Below are positions 8,493-17,492 of a DNA stretch of 64,000 bases, piece by piece. Numbering within the stretch: the stretch's first letter is position 1; each line of letters opens with the position of its first letter. Source of the DNA: Fibrobacteria bacterium (lineage in GTDB: Bacteria; Fibrobacterota; Fibrobacteria; UBA11236); the NCBI GenBank assembly GCA_025360005.1, contig JANYDA010000049.1, positions 186,001-250,000 on the forward strand. Direction: 5' to 3'. Both the position numbers and the translations under genes were made by a program. The notes beneath the pieces are model-generated. The model made no database searches. It saw nothing but the letters and a program-made list of their open reading frames with translations, and was not told the origin of the DNA.

Positions 8493-9809
8493 ATGGCCGA
8501 GAAGAATACTGGGGATGGCAGAAACCTCAAAGGTGCCGGTAGGACCTTCGCCAAGGAAATCCTGATCCCGATCCTCCTGGCCCTGGTGGTCATCCAATTT
8601 GTGATCCAAGCCTTCAAGATCCCGTCCGCTTCCATGGAAGACTCCCTGCTCATCGGGGATTTTCTCCTGGGCCTGAAATTCGTGTACGGTTCCCCTATCC
8701 CTTTTTCCCATCACAAACTTCCCGGCCTTACCGATCCCAAGCCCGGGGAAGTGCTGATCTTCAAATACCCGGGCGATCCGGAATACCCGGAGGGCAACAA
8801 GGGAAGGTATCGCTTCCTTGTGAACCTGTTCCTCTTCGGCAACCTATATTGGGATACCCAGCCGCAACCGGGCGAGCGGCATCTGGTCTGGTACATGCCC
8901 AAGGATTTCATCAAGCGTTGCATCGCGCAGAGCGGGCAGACCATCACCGTTTCCGGAACCAAGGTGCTTATCGACGGCCGGGAATTCATCTTGCCGCGCA
9001 AAGGCAAATACGCGGCCAACCGCGGCTATGATCCTTTGCGGGACAGTTTGATATTCCGGTTGCCCGCGCCGGGCGAAACCGTAGACCTGGATACCCTTCC
9101 CCTCAAGCAAGCGGTATGGATCCGCTCGCTGGCCTATCAGGAGAATCCGGACGCGGACGTGCAGTTGCAATTGGATTTGGTCAGGGACTCCGTGATCGAC
9201 AACGGCTACGTCCTGCCGTACTTCAACGGGGATCCGGAGAACCAGACCCACGGGGCGGTTTACGCTTTGTTGAACCTGCCCTTTGAACGTAAACTCCAGG
9301 GCGGAACCGAGTACCTGCATTCGGAGAACGTCCCCTTCAAGACCTTCCAGGATGCGGCGCGCTACGGATTCATCCGCACCAATGATTTGCCGGCCTTCCT
9401 CCCCAACGATCCGGCCGCGGCCAAGGCGCTGCGCGAGGGCCGCCGGGTGGAGAACAACGAATACTTCCTGGGCAACTACCTCGAGTTCATCAACCAGAAC
9501 ATCATCGGGCAAGGCAATGAAGCCGGACATCGTTACCGTATCAAGGCCTCCTTGTCGATCGACGGCCTAAAGGGGACCAAGTATACGGTCCGGAAGAAGT
9601 GCTATTTCATGATGGGGGACAATCGCGACCGTTCTTCCGACAGCCGCTATTGGGGCCTATTGTCCAAGGATTTCGTGAAGGCCAAAGCTTTCATCATCTA
9701 CTTCTCCTTCGAGAACGAGGACGACGGCTTCAGTTTCGCCAACCCCTTTACCTGGACGTCGATCCCCAAGAAAATCCGCTGGACCCGGATTGGAAAGCTC
9801 ATTGACTAG
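8493..9809 (+). CDS. lepB: Signal peptidase I with a large insertion
   Basis: Cleaves signal peptides from exported proteins. It has one N-terminal transmembrane helix (IPILLALVVIQFVIQAF). Catalytic S47 is in PSASMED and general-base K141 in DFIKRCI; box E is at about residue 375 (GDNRDRSSDSRYWG). From this ATG, which has AAGGTG upstream, it is 438 residues, against roughly 200-325 for common forms. About 230 residues separate the Lys motif from box E, much more than usual. A similar enlargement is known in Bacteroidetes-type LepB. The end overlaps the next lipoprotein gene by 20 bases. Confidence 0.92.
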   Translation: MAEKNTGDGRNLKGAGRTFAKEILIPILLALVVIQFVIQAFKIPSASMEDSLLIGDFLLGLKFVYGSPIPFSHHKLPGLTDPKPGEVLIFKYPGDPEYPEGNKGRYRFLVNLFLFGNLYWDTQPQPGERHLVWYMPKDFIKRCIAQSGQTITVSGTKVLIDGREFILPRKGKYAANRGYDPLRDSLIFRLPAPGETVDLDTLPLKQAVWIRSLAYQENPDADVQLQLDLVRDSVIDNGYVLPYFNGDPENQTHGAVYALLNLPFERKLQGGTEYLHSENVPFKTFQDAARYGFIRTNDLPAFLPNDPAAAKALREGRRVENNEYFLGNYLEFINQNIIGQGNEAGHRYRIKASLSIDGLKGTKYTVRKKCYFMMGDNRDRSSDSRYWGLLSKDFVKAKAFIIYFSFENEDDGFSFANPFTWTSIPKKIRWTRIGKLID

Positions 9810-11739
9810 GCTCCGCCTCGCGGGTGGGGGCCTGTCTCTGGCGGGGGCGCTGCTTACGGCGGGCTGCGCCCACATGGAAGCGCCTCCCGGCGGCCCGGCG
9901 GACAGCAAGCGGCCCTACGTAACCGCCGTGTTTCCCGCCCCGGATACCGTCAACGCGCCCCTGGATCTGAACGCGCAAATCGCCTTCTCGGAATGGGTGT
10001 CGCCGGACGCGGAGCGCGGCAAGGTATATATCAATCCGCCTCTGCCCCATAAGCTCAAGGTCAAACTCTCCGGCAATCTCCTTAAGGCGGGAAGTTCCTC
10101 CCGGCTGGATTCGAACACCACTTACACCCTGGGCGTTCTGGCCACCATCAAGGATCTGAACGGGCTGCCGTTGGAAAGCCCCGTGCAGGTTTCCTTCGCG
10201 ACCGGAGCCAAACTCGATTCCGGGCGGTTGCGGGGACGGGAAGGGGTGTTCCAGGGCAAGCCTGCGGCCGGGGCCTTCGCCGCGCTCTACCCGCGGGGGA
10301 CGGAATTGCGGGCGCGCTTCCGCCATCTCACCCTCCGCAACGACAGCGCCGTAACGCCCTCGGCGCAACCGGATCCGCTCAAGGAACGCCCCGCTTACAT
10401 AGCGCCCGCCGATTCGCAAGGCCGCTTTGAATTCAAGGCCGTGCGGCCCGGACGTTACGGGCTGATGGGGTTCCAGGACATCAATGGGGACCTTACCCCC
10501 AACGTGGGATCGGAGGCTGTGGCCATCGGCCCATCCGTCGACATCTCCGCCTTGGCCGGGGATCCGCAAAGCCTTACCCTGGCGCCTTATGACACCGTTC
10601 CCGTGCGTCTGGCGGAGGCGCGCTGGGTAGGCGAAAGCATGCGCAACAAGCTGGCCTACGGCACCGTCCGCCTCAAGTTCAACCGCCCGCCCCATCCCAC
10701 CTTGTGCCTGCGGCGAGAGGCCTATGCGGTGAAGCGCTTGGGTCCCAAGGGCGCTCCGCAAAGCGGCGCCCCCGTGCTGGTGCAGGACGTTTGCGTCAAT
10801 CCCAACAGCGGGGAAGTGGAGCTCATGACCGTGCCTTTGGATCCCGACAGCCAATACGTGGTTTCCTGCCCGGGCCTGCGCGATCTCTACGGTAACCTGG
10901 CCGATACCTTGCGCAACCGGGCGACGTTCCGGGTGGGAAGCGACCTGGATACCGCCAAGCCGGATCTGGCCTTCCTGGGGCCGCGCAGGGTTTCCGGGGA
11001 GGTGGCGCGCCTGACGGCGGACAACCTGATGCCATCGCAAGGCATCTCCGTCTATTATCCCCGTCTGCTTTCCGATTCCACCTTGAATTGGTTGCGCGCG
11101 AACCTGATCGTGAGGCTGGATACCGCGCCCGCCGCCTGGTCCCTGGCGCGCCTCAGCCACCATGAATTCTCCCTGCAAGTGGCCATGGCCGCTGCCCTGA
11201 AAGGCCAAAAGCTGAGCCTGGCCTGGAAGGGATTGGACAATGCGCCCGCCAAGCCCGCGGCCGGAAAGGATTCCTCCGCTCCGGCCGGGAAGATTGCCGC
11301 GCCGCCCCAGCCGCCGCCAACGCAACCCATCATCACCTTTACCCTGGCCGATGCCGCCAAACTGGGGTCCGTCAAATTCCGGCAGGCTGCTTCCGCTTTC
11401 GGTTCCCGCCTGGTCCTCCGCAGCACCGCTTCCGCCTGGGAATACAGCCGCGTGACGCCGGCTAAGGAAGAGGTGACGATCGACAGCGTCCCCGAAGGCA
11501 ATTACACGGTGGATTATTTCCGGGACTCCAATGGCGACGGGCTTTGGCACCCCGGCAGCCTGGCGCCTTGGGCCGTGCAGGAACCTTATTTCCAATTCGC
11601 CGATTCCGTGGACGTCAAAGCGGGCGGCGTGAACCGCGGCGACGGCAATAAAAAGCGCCCGACGAACCCGGCGCTTCCCGGAGCCGTGGACTCGGTTTCC
11701 ACCGTTGAACGCAGGCTTTCCTGGCCCCCCGGGGGCTGA
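9790..11739 (+). CDS. Lipoprotein with bacterial Ig-like (Big_5/SbsA-type) domain
   Basis: Starts with TTG inside the end of lepB (a second TTG at 9802 is also possible). The first 25 residues are a lipoprotein signal with lipobox LTAGC. Residues 35-135 look like a Big_5/SbsA Ig-like domain: VFPAPDTVNAPLDLNAQIAFSEWV, ending VQVSFATG. The middle has a beta-rich carboxypeptidase-regulatory-like part with GRYGLMGFQDINGDLTPNVGS, and a related YTVDYFRDSNGDGLWHPG segment occurs near residue 575. These D-x-N-G-D segments could bind calcium. It is probably an envelope structural or assembly lipoprotein. Translational coupling to lepB is suggested by the overlap. Confidence 0.75.
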   Translation: MESSLTRLRLAGGGLSLAGALLTAGCAHMEAPPGGPADSKRPYVTAVFPAPDTVNAPLDLNAQIAFSEWVSPDAERGKVYINPPLPHKLKVKLSGNLLKAGSSSRLDSNTTYTLGVLATIKDLNGLPLESPVQVSFATGAKLDSGRLRGREGVFQGKPAAGAFAALYPRGTELRARFRHLTLRNDSAVTPSAQPDPLKERPAYIAPADSQGRFEFKAVRPGRYGLMGFQDINGDLTPNVGSEAVAIGPSVDISALAGDPQSLTLAPYDTVPVRLAEARWVGESMRNKLAYGTVRLKFNRPPHPTLCLRREAYAVKRLGPKGAPQSGAPVLVQDVCVNPNSGEVELMTVPLDPDSQYVVSCPGLRDLYGNLADTLRNRATFRVGSDLDTAKPDLAFLGPRRVSGEVARLTADNLMPSQGISVYYPRLLSDSTLNWLRANLIVRLDTAPAAWSLARLSHHEFSLQVAMAAALKGQKLSLAWKGLDNAPAKPAAGKDSSAPAGKIAAPPQPPPTQPIITFTLADAAKLGSVKFRQAASAFGSRLVLRSTASAWEYSRVTPAKEEVTIDSVPEGNYTVDYFRDSNGDGLWHPGSLAPWAVQEPYFQFADSVDVKAGGVNRGDGNKKRPTNPALPGAVDSVSTVERRLSWPPGG

Positions 11740-11852
11740 ACCGGCCGCAGCCATGGGAGCGCCCGCCGTGCGGATTGGCATCGGTTAATCCGGTCACCGT
11801 TGTCCGCCGCTTGGGCGAAAACCCCCGAAAAATCTACCTTTGCCTCGGTATC

Positions 11853-12356
11853 ATGGATGACTTTGTGCCCATCGCCTCCAGTGCGGAACGGACTTCGCTC
11901 GAGCCGCTTGAAAAGTATTTGAGCCATCATGGCATCCTTTGCCGGGTAGGCCAGGACGATCGCAATGGCGGGAAGTTCCTTTTGCTGGTATCCCCGTCGG
12001 CCCTCAACCAGGCCCAACGCGTGCTGGACGATATCGCTTATACCAGCATCGATCCGCATAACGCCGAGGAGGCCCTGGAGATCAACTTCGACGGCACCGA
12101 ACGCATCGAGGTGGCCACTTGGTTGCAAGTTCTGTTGGACGAGCAAGACCACGAAGGATCGCCGGTGTTTTTCTTCCGCGCCGAATACGAAGCCATCCTG
12201 GACGAATTGCACGCCTCCGGCAAAGTGGAGATCCCCTTGTATATCCTGAAGGGCTTGAACGCCTTCATCCCCGCAGGGCCCAAGCGGATGATGATGGGGA
12301 GCGGCCTGCAGGAGTTCTTCGCCCTCATCGAGGCCGTGGCCAGGGGAGAGGTTTAG
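11853..12356 (+). CDS. Hypothetical cytoplasmic protein
   Basis: About 167 residues from the chosen ATG (MDDFVPIASS); the open frame continues upstream without a convincing start. The first 65 residues (AERTSLEPLEKYLSHHGI... KFLLLVSPSALNQAQRVLDDI) resemble the small DUF2007-type 'putative signal transducing protein' fold, in which a short sequence acts as an alternating alpha/beta unit. That match is by eye only. The stop is 4 bases before the start of the Ser/Thr kinase gene, so the two are likely co-transcribed, and a role tied to the kinase is possible. Confidence 0.6.
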   Translation: MDDFVPIASSAERTSLEPLEKYLSHHGILCRVGQDDRNGGKFLLLVSPSALNQAQRVLDDIAYTSIDPHNAEEALEINFDGTERIEVATWLQVLLDEQDHEGSPVFFFRAEYEAILDELHASGKVEIPLYILKGLNAFIPAGPKRMMMGSGLQEFFALIEAVARGEV

Positions 12357-12360
12357 CGGC

Positions 12361-13992
12361 ATGCTGCTTTCCGAGGCCACCGATACCCGCTACGATATCG
12401 TAAAAATCCTGGGGCAAGGAGCCTCCGCCACCGTGTACCTGGCGCGGCACATCGCCCTGGGGGAATTGCGGGTGCTCAAGATCCTGCATCACGACATGAT
12501 GTTGGACGCCAAGCGCCGCAGCAAATTCAAGATGGAAGCCCAGGTGTCCGCGCATCTCAAGCATCCCGCCATCGTACAGGTCTTCGACGTGACCCAGACC
12601 GCCTCCAAGCTCCAGATCGAAATGGAATACATAGACGGCATGAGCCTGCGCCAGTACCTGGAGAAGCGCAAGAGCTTTCCGCTCTCGGTGACAATCGCCA
12701 TCATCCAGGCCGTGCTGGAAGGGATGGAGCACGCCCACCGGGCCCGCCTCACCTTCGGGGAAACGGCGCTGGACGGCGTCATCCATCGCGATCTCAAACC
12801 CGAGAACATCATGGTGCGCAAGAACGGCCAACCCGTGATCTGCGACTTCGGCGTGGCCAAGGTGGGCGCGGACCTGATGACGCAGACGCAGCATATCAGC
12901 GGCAGCGTGGCCTATATGGCGCCGGAGCGCCTGCGCGGGGAGCTGAGTACGCGCAGCATCGATGTGTTCTCGCTGGGAGTGATGTTCTTCGAGTTGCACA
13001 AGGGCTACCGGCCTTTTACCGGCAACAACAAGACCCAGGTGCTGGAAAACATCCTGCGCTGGAACATCGTTGATCTGGACCATGAATGGCGCGGCAGCGA
13101 TGGGGCGGTGCTGCAGATAGTACGCAAGGCGCTGGCCCGCGAGCCGGGCTCCCGTTACCAGGATGCCTCGCAGATGCTGAGCGCGCTGCGCCCCATTTAC
13201 AAGCTATACCACGGGGACGCGCCTCCCGCCGCCGTGCTCCAGGATTATCTGACCCGGGGCCAATTCACCACCGCGGAATTCCGGGCTTTGATGCCGGAGG
13301 AAACCCCCTGGCGGAGCCGCATCGCCAAGGCCGTGGGCGCGCTCGCCCTGGCGGGCGCAGCCTGGTTCGCCTACCAGGCCTTGCACGCCGGCAAATCGGC
13401 CCCCGCCAAACCCGGCTCGGCCAACTCCGTTCCCGGACCGCAGGGTAACACCAGCGTCACTCCCCCCGGGGCAGCGGCCTTGCAGCCGCCGTTGGCGGTT
13501 CCCCTTGCGGCTAAAGCCGGCTTGGAAGCGGAAAGGGCCGCCCGCGCCAGCAGCACTTCGGAAGCGGAGCGCAAGGTCAAAGCGCTGCCCGCCAGGGATC
13601 AACAGCGCGGCTATTATTCCCTGGCCAAGGCCAGCCTGCGCGAAAAGAAGGATCCCGGCAACGCGTTGCTGCTGGTCAACAAGGCCCTGGATTATTCCTT
13701 CCATCCCACCATCGCCCTGCTCAAGGTCGAGATCCTCCAGGACCAGGAAATGTTCAATCTCTCGGAGACGGAACTGGCCCGCATCCAACCCTGGCTGAAG
13801 AAGATGACGCGGGAAAACCAGGCGCAATACCACTGGCTGGCTGCGCAGCAGCAAATCCGCCGCGGCGGCCAGGCCAGCGCGGCCGGGCGCATGCACATCA
13901 AGATCGCTCTCAAGCAGTACCTGGCTCTCAAACCCAAGGGAGCGGACGAAAACCTGAAACAGGCGCAACAACTCCTCCGTTCCCTGAAATGA
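12361..13992 (+). CDS. Membrane-anchored Hanks-type Ser/Thr protein kinase
   Basis: N-terminal kinase domain, residues 11-280: glycine loop LGQGASATV, ATP-binding K40, catalytic loop HRDLKPEN with D144, and DFG at 162-164. A transmembrane helix lies at about 320-340 (VGALALAGAAWFAYQAL). The following part is Pro/Ala-rich, then helical with TPR-like repeats (about 390-543: YYSLAKASLREKKDPGNALLLVNKAL), facing outside. All catalytic residues are present, so it should be active. The extracellular repeat domain replaces the PASTA domains of PknB-type kinases. It lies 4 bases after the preceding gene. Confidence 0.9.
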   Translation: MLLSEATDTRYDIVKILGQGASATVYLARHIALGELRVLKILHHDMMLDAKRRSKFKMEAQVSAHLKHPAIVQVFDVTQTASKLQIEMEYIDGMSLRQYLEKRKSFPLSVTIAIIQAVLEGMEHAHRARLTFGETALDGVIHRDLKPENIMVRKNGQPVICDFGVAKVGADLMTQTQHISGSVAYMAPERLRGELSTRSIDVFSLGVMFFELHKGYRPFTGNNKTQVLENILRWNIVDLDHEWRGSDGAVLQIVRKALAREPGSRYQDASQMLSALRPIYKLYHGDAPPAAVLQDYLTRGQFTTAEFRALMPEETPWRSRIAKAVGALALAGAAWFAYQALHAGKSAPAKPGSANSVPGPQGNTSVTPPGAAALQPPLAVPLAAKAGLEAERAARASSTSEAERKVKALPARDQQRGYYSLAKASLREKKDPGNALLLVNKALDYSFHPTIALLKVEILQDQEMFNLSETELARIQPWLKKMTRENQAQYHWLAAQQQIRRGGQASAAGRMHIKIALKQYLALKPKGADENLKQAQQLLRSLK

Positions 13993-14035
13993 TTCCGGCT
14001 CCGGACGCTCCGGATTTCCCCATGGAGAATTCCGC

Positions 14036-16966
14036 ATGTTGAACCCCCTACGGGATTTCGTCGCCTTCGATCTGGAAACCACCGGCTTGGAAAGGGACGT
14101 CGACGAGATCATCGAGATCGGCGCCGTGCTGGTGCGCGGCGGCTCCATCGAGGCCCGCATGTCCTGCCTGGTAAAAGCGGAAAAAGCCCTGACGCCCCTG
14201 GTGGAATCCCTGACCGGCATCACCAAGAGCATCCTCGAGGGCGCGCGGGAAGCCAAGGACTGCCTGGAGGAATTCCTGCGCTTCTCGGAAGGCCTGCCGC
14301 TGGTGGCGCACAATTCCGATTTCGATTCCGCTTTCCTGGAGCATGCGCTTGCCAAAGCGGCTTTACCCGCGCTTGCCAATCCCGTATACGACTCCCTGCT
14401 GCTGGCCCGCGTAGCCTGGCCGTCCCTGGCCAGCCATCGCCTGGAAAGCCTGGTGGAAAAGCTGGGCATCCCCCCGCAGAAGGTGCATCGCGCCCTGCCG
14501 GACGCGGAACAGGCCGCCTTGCTGTGGCTGAAGGCCGAAGAGAAACTCGCGGGTTACTCCCCCCGCACGCTGGCGACGCTCGGCGGGATCCTGGCCTCCG
14601 GCCCTTCCCATTGGAAGCGGATCTTCCCGGGCGCGGACGATTCCGGGCTTGCTTCCGTCCTCTCCATCGCCGCGGTTTCAGCGAGTGCGGACGCAAGCCC
14701 GCCCGCGGTCTCGGCCAATCCCATCCCGGGGAAACCGTTCACCGTCTCGGCGGAGTCCCTGTTCGCATCCGGCAAGATGGCGGAAGCCTTCGCGGCCCTG
14801 GGCCGGCCGTACCAGGCCAGGAACAAGCAGGCCCGCATGGCCTCTTTGGCGGAAAGGGCTTTCAAGGAATCCCGTTTCCTAGTGGCGGAAGCCGAACCCG
14901 GAACCGGCCGCATGCTGGCCTGCCTGGTTTCCGCGCTGCTGCAAGCCAAATCCCGCAAGCGCCCGGTTTTCATAGCCGTAGCCGGGCGCGGGCGCATCGA
15001 ACGCATCGTAACCTCCGAGGTACCCTTGCTGAAAGCCCTGCTGGACGGGGATGCGCGCGTGGAGCCGCTCAAGGAACCCGGGAATTACCTGAGCCCGTGC
15101 AAACTGGCCGGTATCCTGGCCCACCCGGATACCCGCCTGAGCCGGGAAGAACGCCTGGCCCTGCTGCCCATCATCACTTGGCTGGAGGATGCCGGGGACG
15201 GGGACATCGCCGCCAACATGGGCTTCAACCATGAGCGCAACAAACTGCTCTGGTCCAAGCTGGCTTCGGATTCCTATGCCGTGGAACCGGGCAGCCACGC
15301 CTATGCCGCGCGCGCGCGCGCGCAAAAGGCGCACTTGGTGTTGATCACCCAGGACTTGTTCCTGGACGATCTGGCGCTGGATTTCGCGCTTCTGCCGAGC
15401 TATGAAATGATCCTCCTCGACGAGGCCCATCACCTTCCGGAAGCGGGCCAGGCGCGCTTGGGCCGCGAAGTCAGTTTTTTCCGGCTCAAGCATATCCTGC
15501 AGACCATCGCCCAATCCAAACAGGATGCCGGCGGTTTGCTGGCGGAAATGGAACGGCAGGCAGGCGGTCCCGGCCAGGCCGAGCGGGCAAGCGTACCCGA
15601 CGCGGACAGCGCGGACGGCAGCACGGGTGGGACAGAAGGAGAGACGAAGGCGTCCGAGCCAAAAACGGATCTGGAGCGCCTGCGCCGGATGGTTTTTGAA
15701 CCCGAGCGCCAATTGCAGAAATTCTTCAACAAGATTGCCAAGCACGCCGCCAAGCGCCGCAAGGACGGCGAAAGCCGCATCCGCTATGCGGATAAGCTGG
15801 TGGTGGAATTCAACGCGGGCCCGGAAAATGTCATCGCCTCCATCTCAGAACTGGAAGGGTTGCTGGCCAGCCTGGCCGGGCCTCACGAGGATCTGGCCCC
15901 GGACCTGCGCAGGGCTGCCGATCAATTGCGGAAGTTCCGCAGCGATCTGGAACATCTGGCCCATCCCTCCGGTATCGGAGAGGTGTTCTGGATCGAGGAT
16001 TTCCCCAACCCCCATCGCGCCCTCATCCGTAGCGCGCCCCTGGAAATAGGGACCTTCCTGGGGGAGAAATTCTATCCGCAAATGGACGCGGTCGTATTCG
16101 CGTCCTCCGCCATCGCCGTGGGCGAGGAATTCAAATTCTTCTGCGGGCAGATTGGCCTGGAAACCGCTTTTCCGGAACGTCTGAAGACGGCCTTGGTGCG
16201 GAGCAAAGATCCGCAGGATCGGCCCCAGCCCTTGCTGCTGGCCAGGTTCAGCCCGGTGCTGTCCAACAATGGCGCGCTGCAGTCGATGGGTCACATCCTC
16301 ACCCAAGGGTTGCTGCGTTTCAAGAAGCCATCCTTCCTGTTGTTCACCCATATCGGCATGCTCAAGCAGGCCCGTGCCCTTCTCCAGGACGGCATTTGCC
16401 GCGACGGCCGCATGGTCCTGGCCCAGCACGTGGACGGCAGCCGCGACAATCTCCTGCATCTGTTCCGCCATCGTCCGGACGCATGCCTGCTGGGCACGGA
16501 GGCTTTCGTCGAAGGTTTGGGCGAAGGGGATATGCTCCCGGAAATCGTGGCCGTGACCAAGCTCCCGTTCCCGGTTCCCACCGAACCCCTTATCGCGCCG
16601 CATCTGGAAAAGCTGCAGGAGGCCGGCCTCAATCCCTTGTATGACTACCTGCTCCCTTGCTCCATCCTGCGCTTGAAACAGGAGCTCAACCGCTTGCCGC
16701 GCCGCCCCGGTTTCCGGTTCGCGCTGTGGATCCTGGATCCGCGCCTGGCCACGGAGAAATACGCGCGCTACTATCAACGCGGATTGGGACGCGATGCCAT
16801 CTTCTGCGAAACCGAAGAGGACTTGTTCTCCCGGACGGCGTCCATGCTGGCGGGGGAAATGCCGGTCTCCGAAGAGGCCGGCGTTGCGCCCGGGTCCGAG
16901 GCCGTGAAGACAGGGAATGCCGAAACGGTGGAGAGAACCGGAATTGCCGGAGAACCGGCAACCTGA
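14036..16966 (+). CDS. DnaQ-type exonuclease fused to a degenerate DinG-like helicase
   Basis: Residues 1-170 are a DEDDh 3'-5' exonuclease with intact motifs (FDLETTG, HNSDFDSAF, HRALPDAEQA). Residues 240-950 align by eye with DinG/XPD helicases, and DEAH is present at 462-465. Several helicase features have decayed. The Walker A motif reads PGTGR with R292 in place of the ATP-binding Lys. The region that normally holds the iron-sulfur cysteines (413-428) has none, with one Cys at 355. Motif VI is QELNRLPRR rather than QxxGRxxR. Staphylococcal DinG also lacks the cluster and acts as a nuclease. An exonuclease in DNA repair is the likely role. Confidence 0.85.
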   Translation: MLNPLRDFVAFDLETTGLERDVDEIIEIGAVLVRGGSIEARMSCLVKAEKALTPLVESLTGITKSILEGAREAKDCLEEFLRFSEGLPLVAHNSDFDSAFLEHALAKAALPALANPVYDSLLLARVAWPSLASHRLESLVEKLGIPPQKVHRALPDAEQAALLWLKAEEKLAGYSPRTLATLGGILASGPSHWKRIFPGADDSGLASVLSIAAVSASADASPPAVSANPIPGKPFTVSAESLFASGKMAEAFAALGRPYQARNKQARMASLAERAFKESRFLVAEAEPGTGRMLACLVSALLQAKSRKRPVFIAVAGRGRIERIVTSEVPLLKALLDGDARVEPLKEPGNYLSPCKLAGILAHPDTRLSREERLALLPIITWLEDAGDGDIAANMGFNHERNKLLWSKLASDSYAVEPGSHAYAARARAQKAHLVLITQDLFLDDLALDFALLPSYEMILLDEAHHLPEAGQARLGREVSFFRLKHILQTIAQSKQDAGGLLAEMERQAGGPGQAERASVPDADSADGSTGGTEGETKASEPKTDLERLRRMVFEPERQLQKFFNKIAKHAAKRRKDGESRIRYADKLVVEFNAGPENVIASISELEGLLASLAGPHEDLAPDLRRAADQLRKFRSDLEHLAHPSGIGEVFWIEDFPNPHRALIRSAPLEIGTFLGEKFYPQMDAVVFASSAIAVGEEFKFFCGQIGLETAFPERLKTALVRSKDPQDRPQPLLLARFSPVLSNNGALQSMGHILTQGLLRFKKPSFLLFTHIGMLKQARALLQDGICRDGRMVLAQHVDGSRDNLLHLFRHRPDACLLGTEAFVEGLGEGDMLPEIVAVTKLPFPVPTEPLIAPHLEKLQEAGLNPLYDYLLPCSILRLKQELNRLPRRPGFRFALWILDPRLATEKYARYYQRGLGRDAIFCETEEDLFSRTASMLAGEMPVSEEAGVAPGSEAVKTGNAETVERTGIAGEPAT

Positions 16967-17003
16967 GCCGCCAAGCAGCGCGCGTTTTTTTATTTTCCTT
17001 TCC

Positions 17004-17492
17004 ATGCGCCGGCTTTCCCCCTTCCACCTTCTAACCGCCGCCGCGCTTGCGCTGGCCGGCTGCTACAGTTTTTCCGGCACCACCTTGCCCAAGCATTTGC
17101 GCACCGTGCGCATCGATCCGGTCGGCAACAAGACCCTGGAGTCGGCCCTGGCCGATCAGATCACGCAAGGCCTGGAAGAAGGCTTCCGCAGCCGCAGCAA
17201 CTTGCGCAAGGTCAATGACGGCGGGGATGCGGAACTGGTCTGCATCCTCACGGATTATTCCCACCGCCCCCAGACCACCAGCGGCGCCACCGTCACCAGC
17301 TACCGCGTGGACATGCTGGTGAGCGTGCTGTTCATCGACAGGGTCAAGGGCGATACCCTTTACAAGGACGATCACGTGCCCGGCTACGGAACCTATGCGG
17401 TGGACAAGGGCGAAACGGAAGAGACCGGCAAGAAGCTGGCCGTGGAGAGCATGGTGAAGGTGATTCTGGACAATTCGGTATCGGGGTGGTGA
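17004..17492 (+). CDS. lptE: LPS-assembly lipoprotein LptE
   Basis: Plugs the LptD barrel that inserts lipopolysaccharide into the outer membrane. The 162-residue protein starts MRRLSPFHLL and has lipobox LAGC at residues 17-20, followed by YSFSGTTLPKHLRTVRI, a typical LptE opening. The conserved 'NKT...LADQITQGLEEGFRSRSNLRKV' layout and the VSYRVD-type strand with a later Gly-Tyr segment fit the family. There is no strong ribosome-binding site. The TGA stop shares its A with the dapF start codon, so the two are translationally coupled. LptD itself is not in the window. Confidence 0.8.
   Translation: MRRLSPFHLLTAAALALAGCYSFSGTTLPKHLRTVRIDPVGNKTLESALADQITQGLEEGFRSRSNLRKVNDGGDAELVCILTDYSHRPQTTSGATVTSYRVDMLVSVLFIDRVKGDTLYKDDHVPGYGTYAVDKGETEETGKKLAVESMVKVILDNSVSGW

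Noticed and set aside
9799-11781. Long open frame of about 660 codons on the minus strand
   Set aside because: It is the reverse shadow of the Ig-like lipoprotein gene. It has no signal or recognisable domain and follows the codon phase of the plus-strand gene.
15306-15328. GC dinucleotide repeat in the DinG-like gene as a phase-variable tract
   Set aside because: It lies inside a conserved Ala/Arg helix and a similar tract occurs at 18630. High GC makes such runs common.
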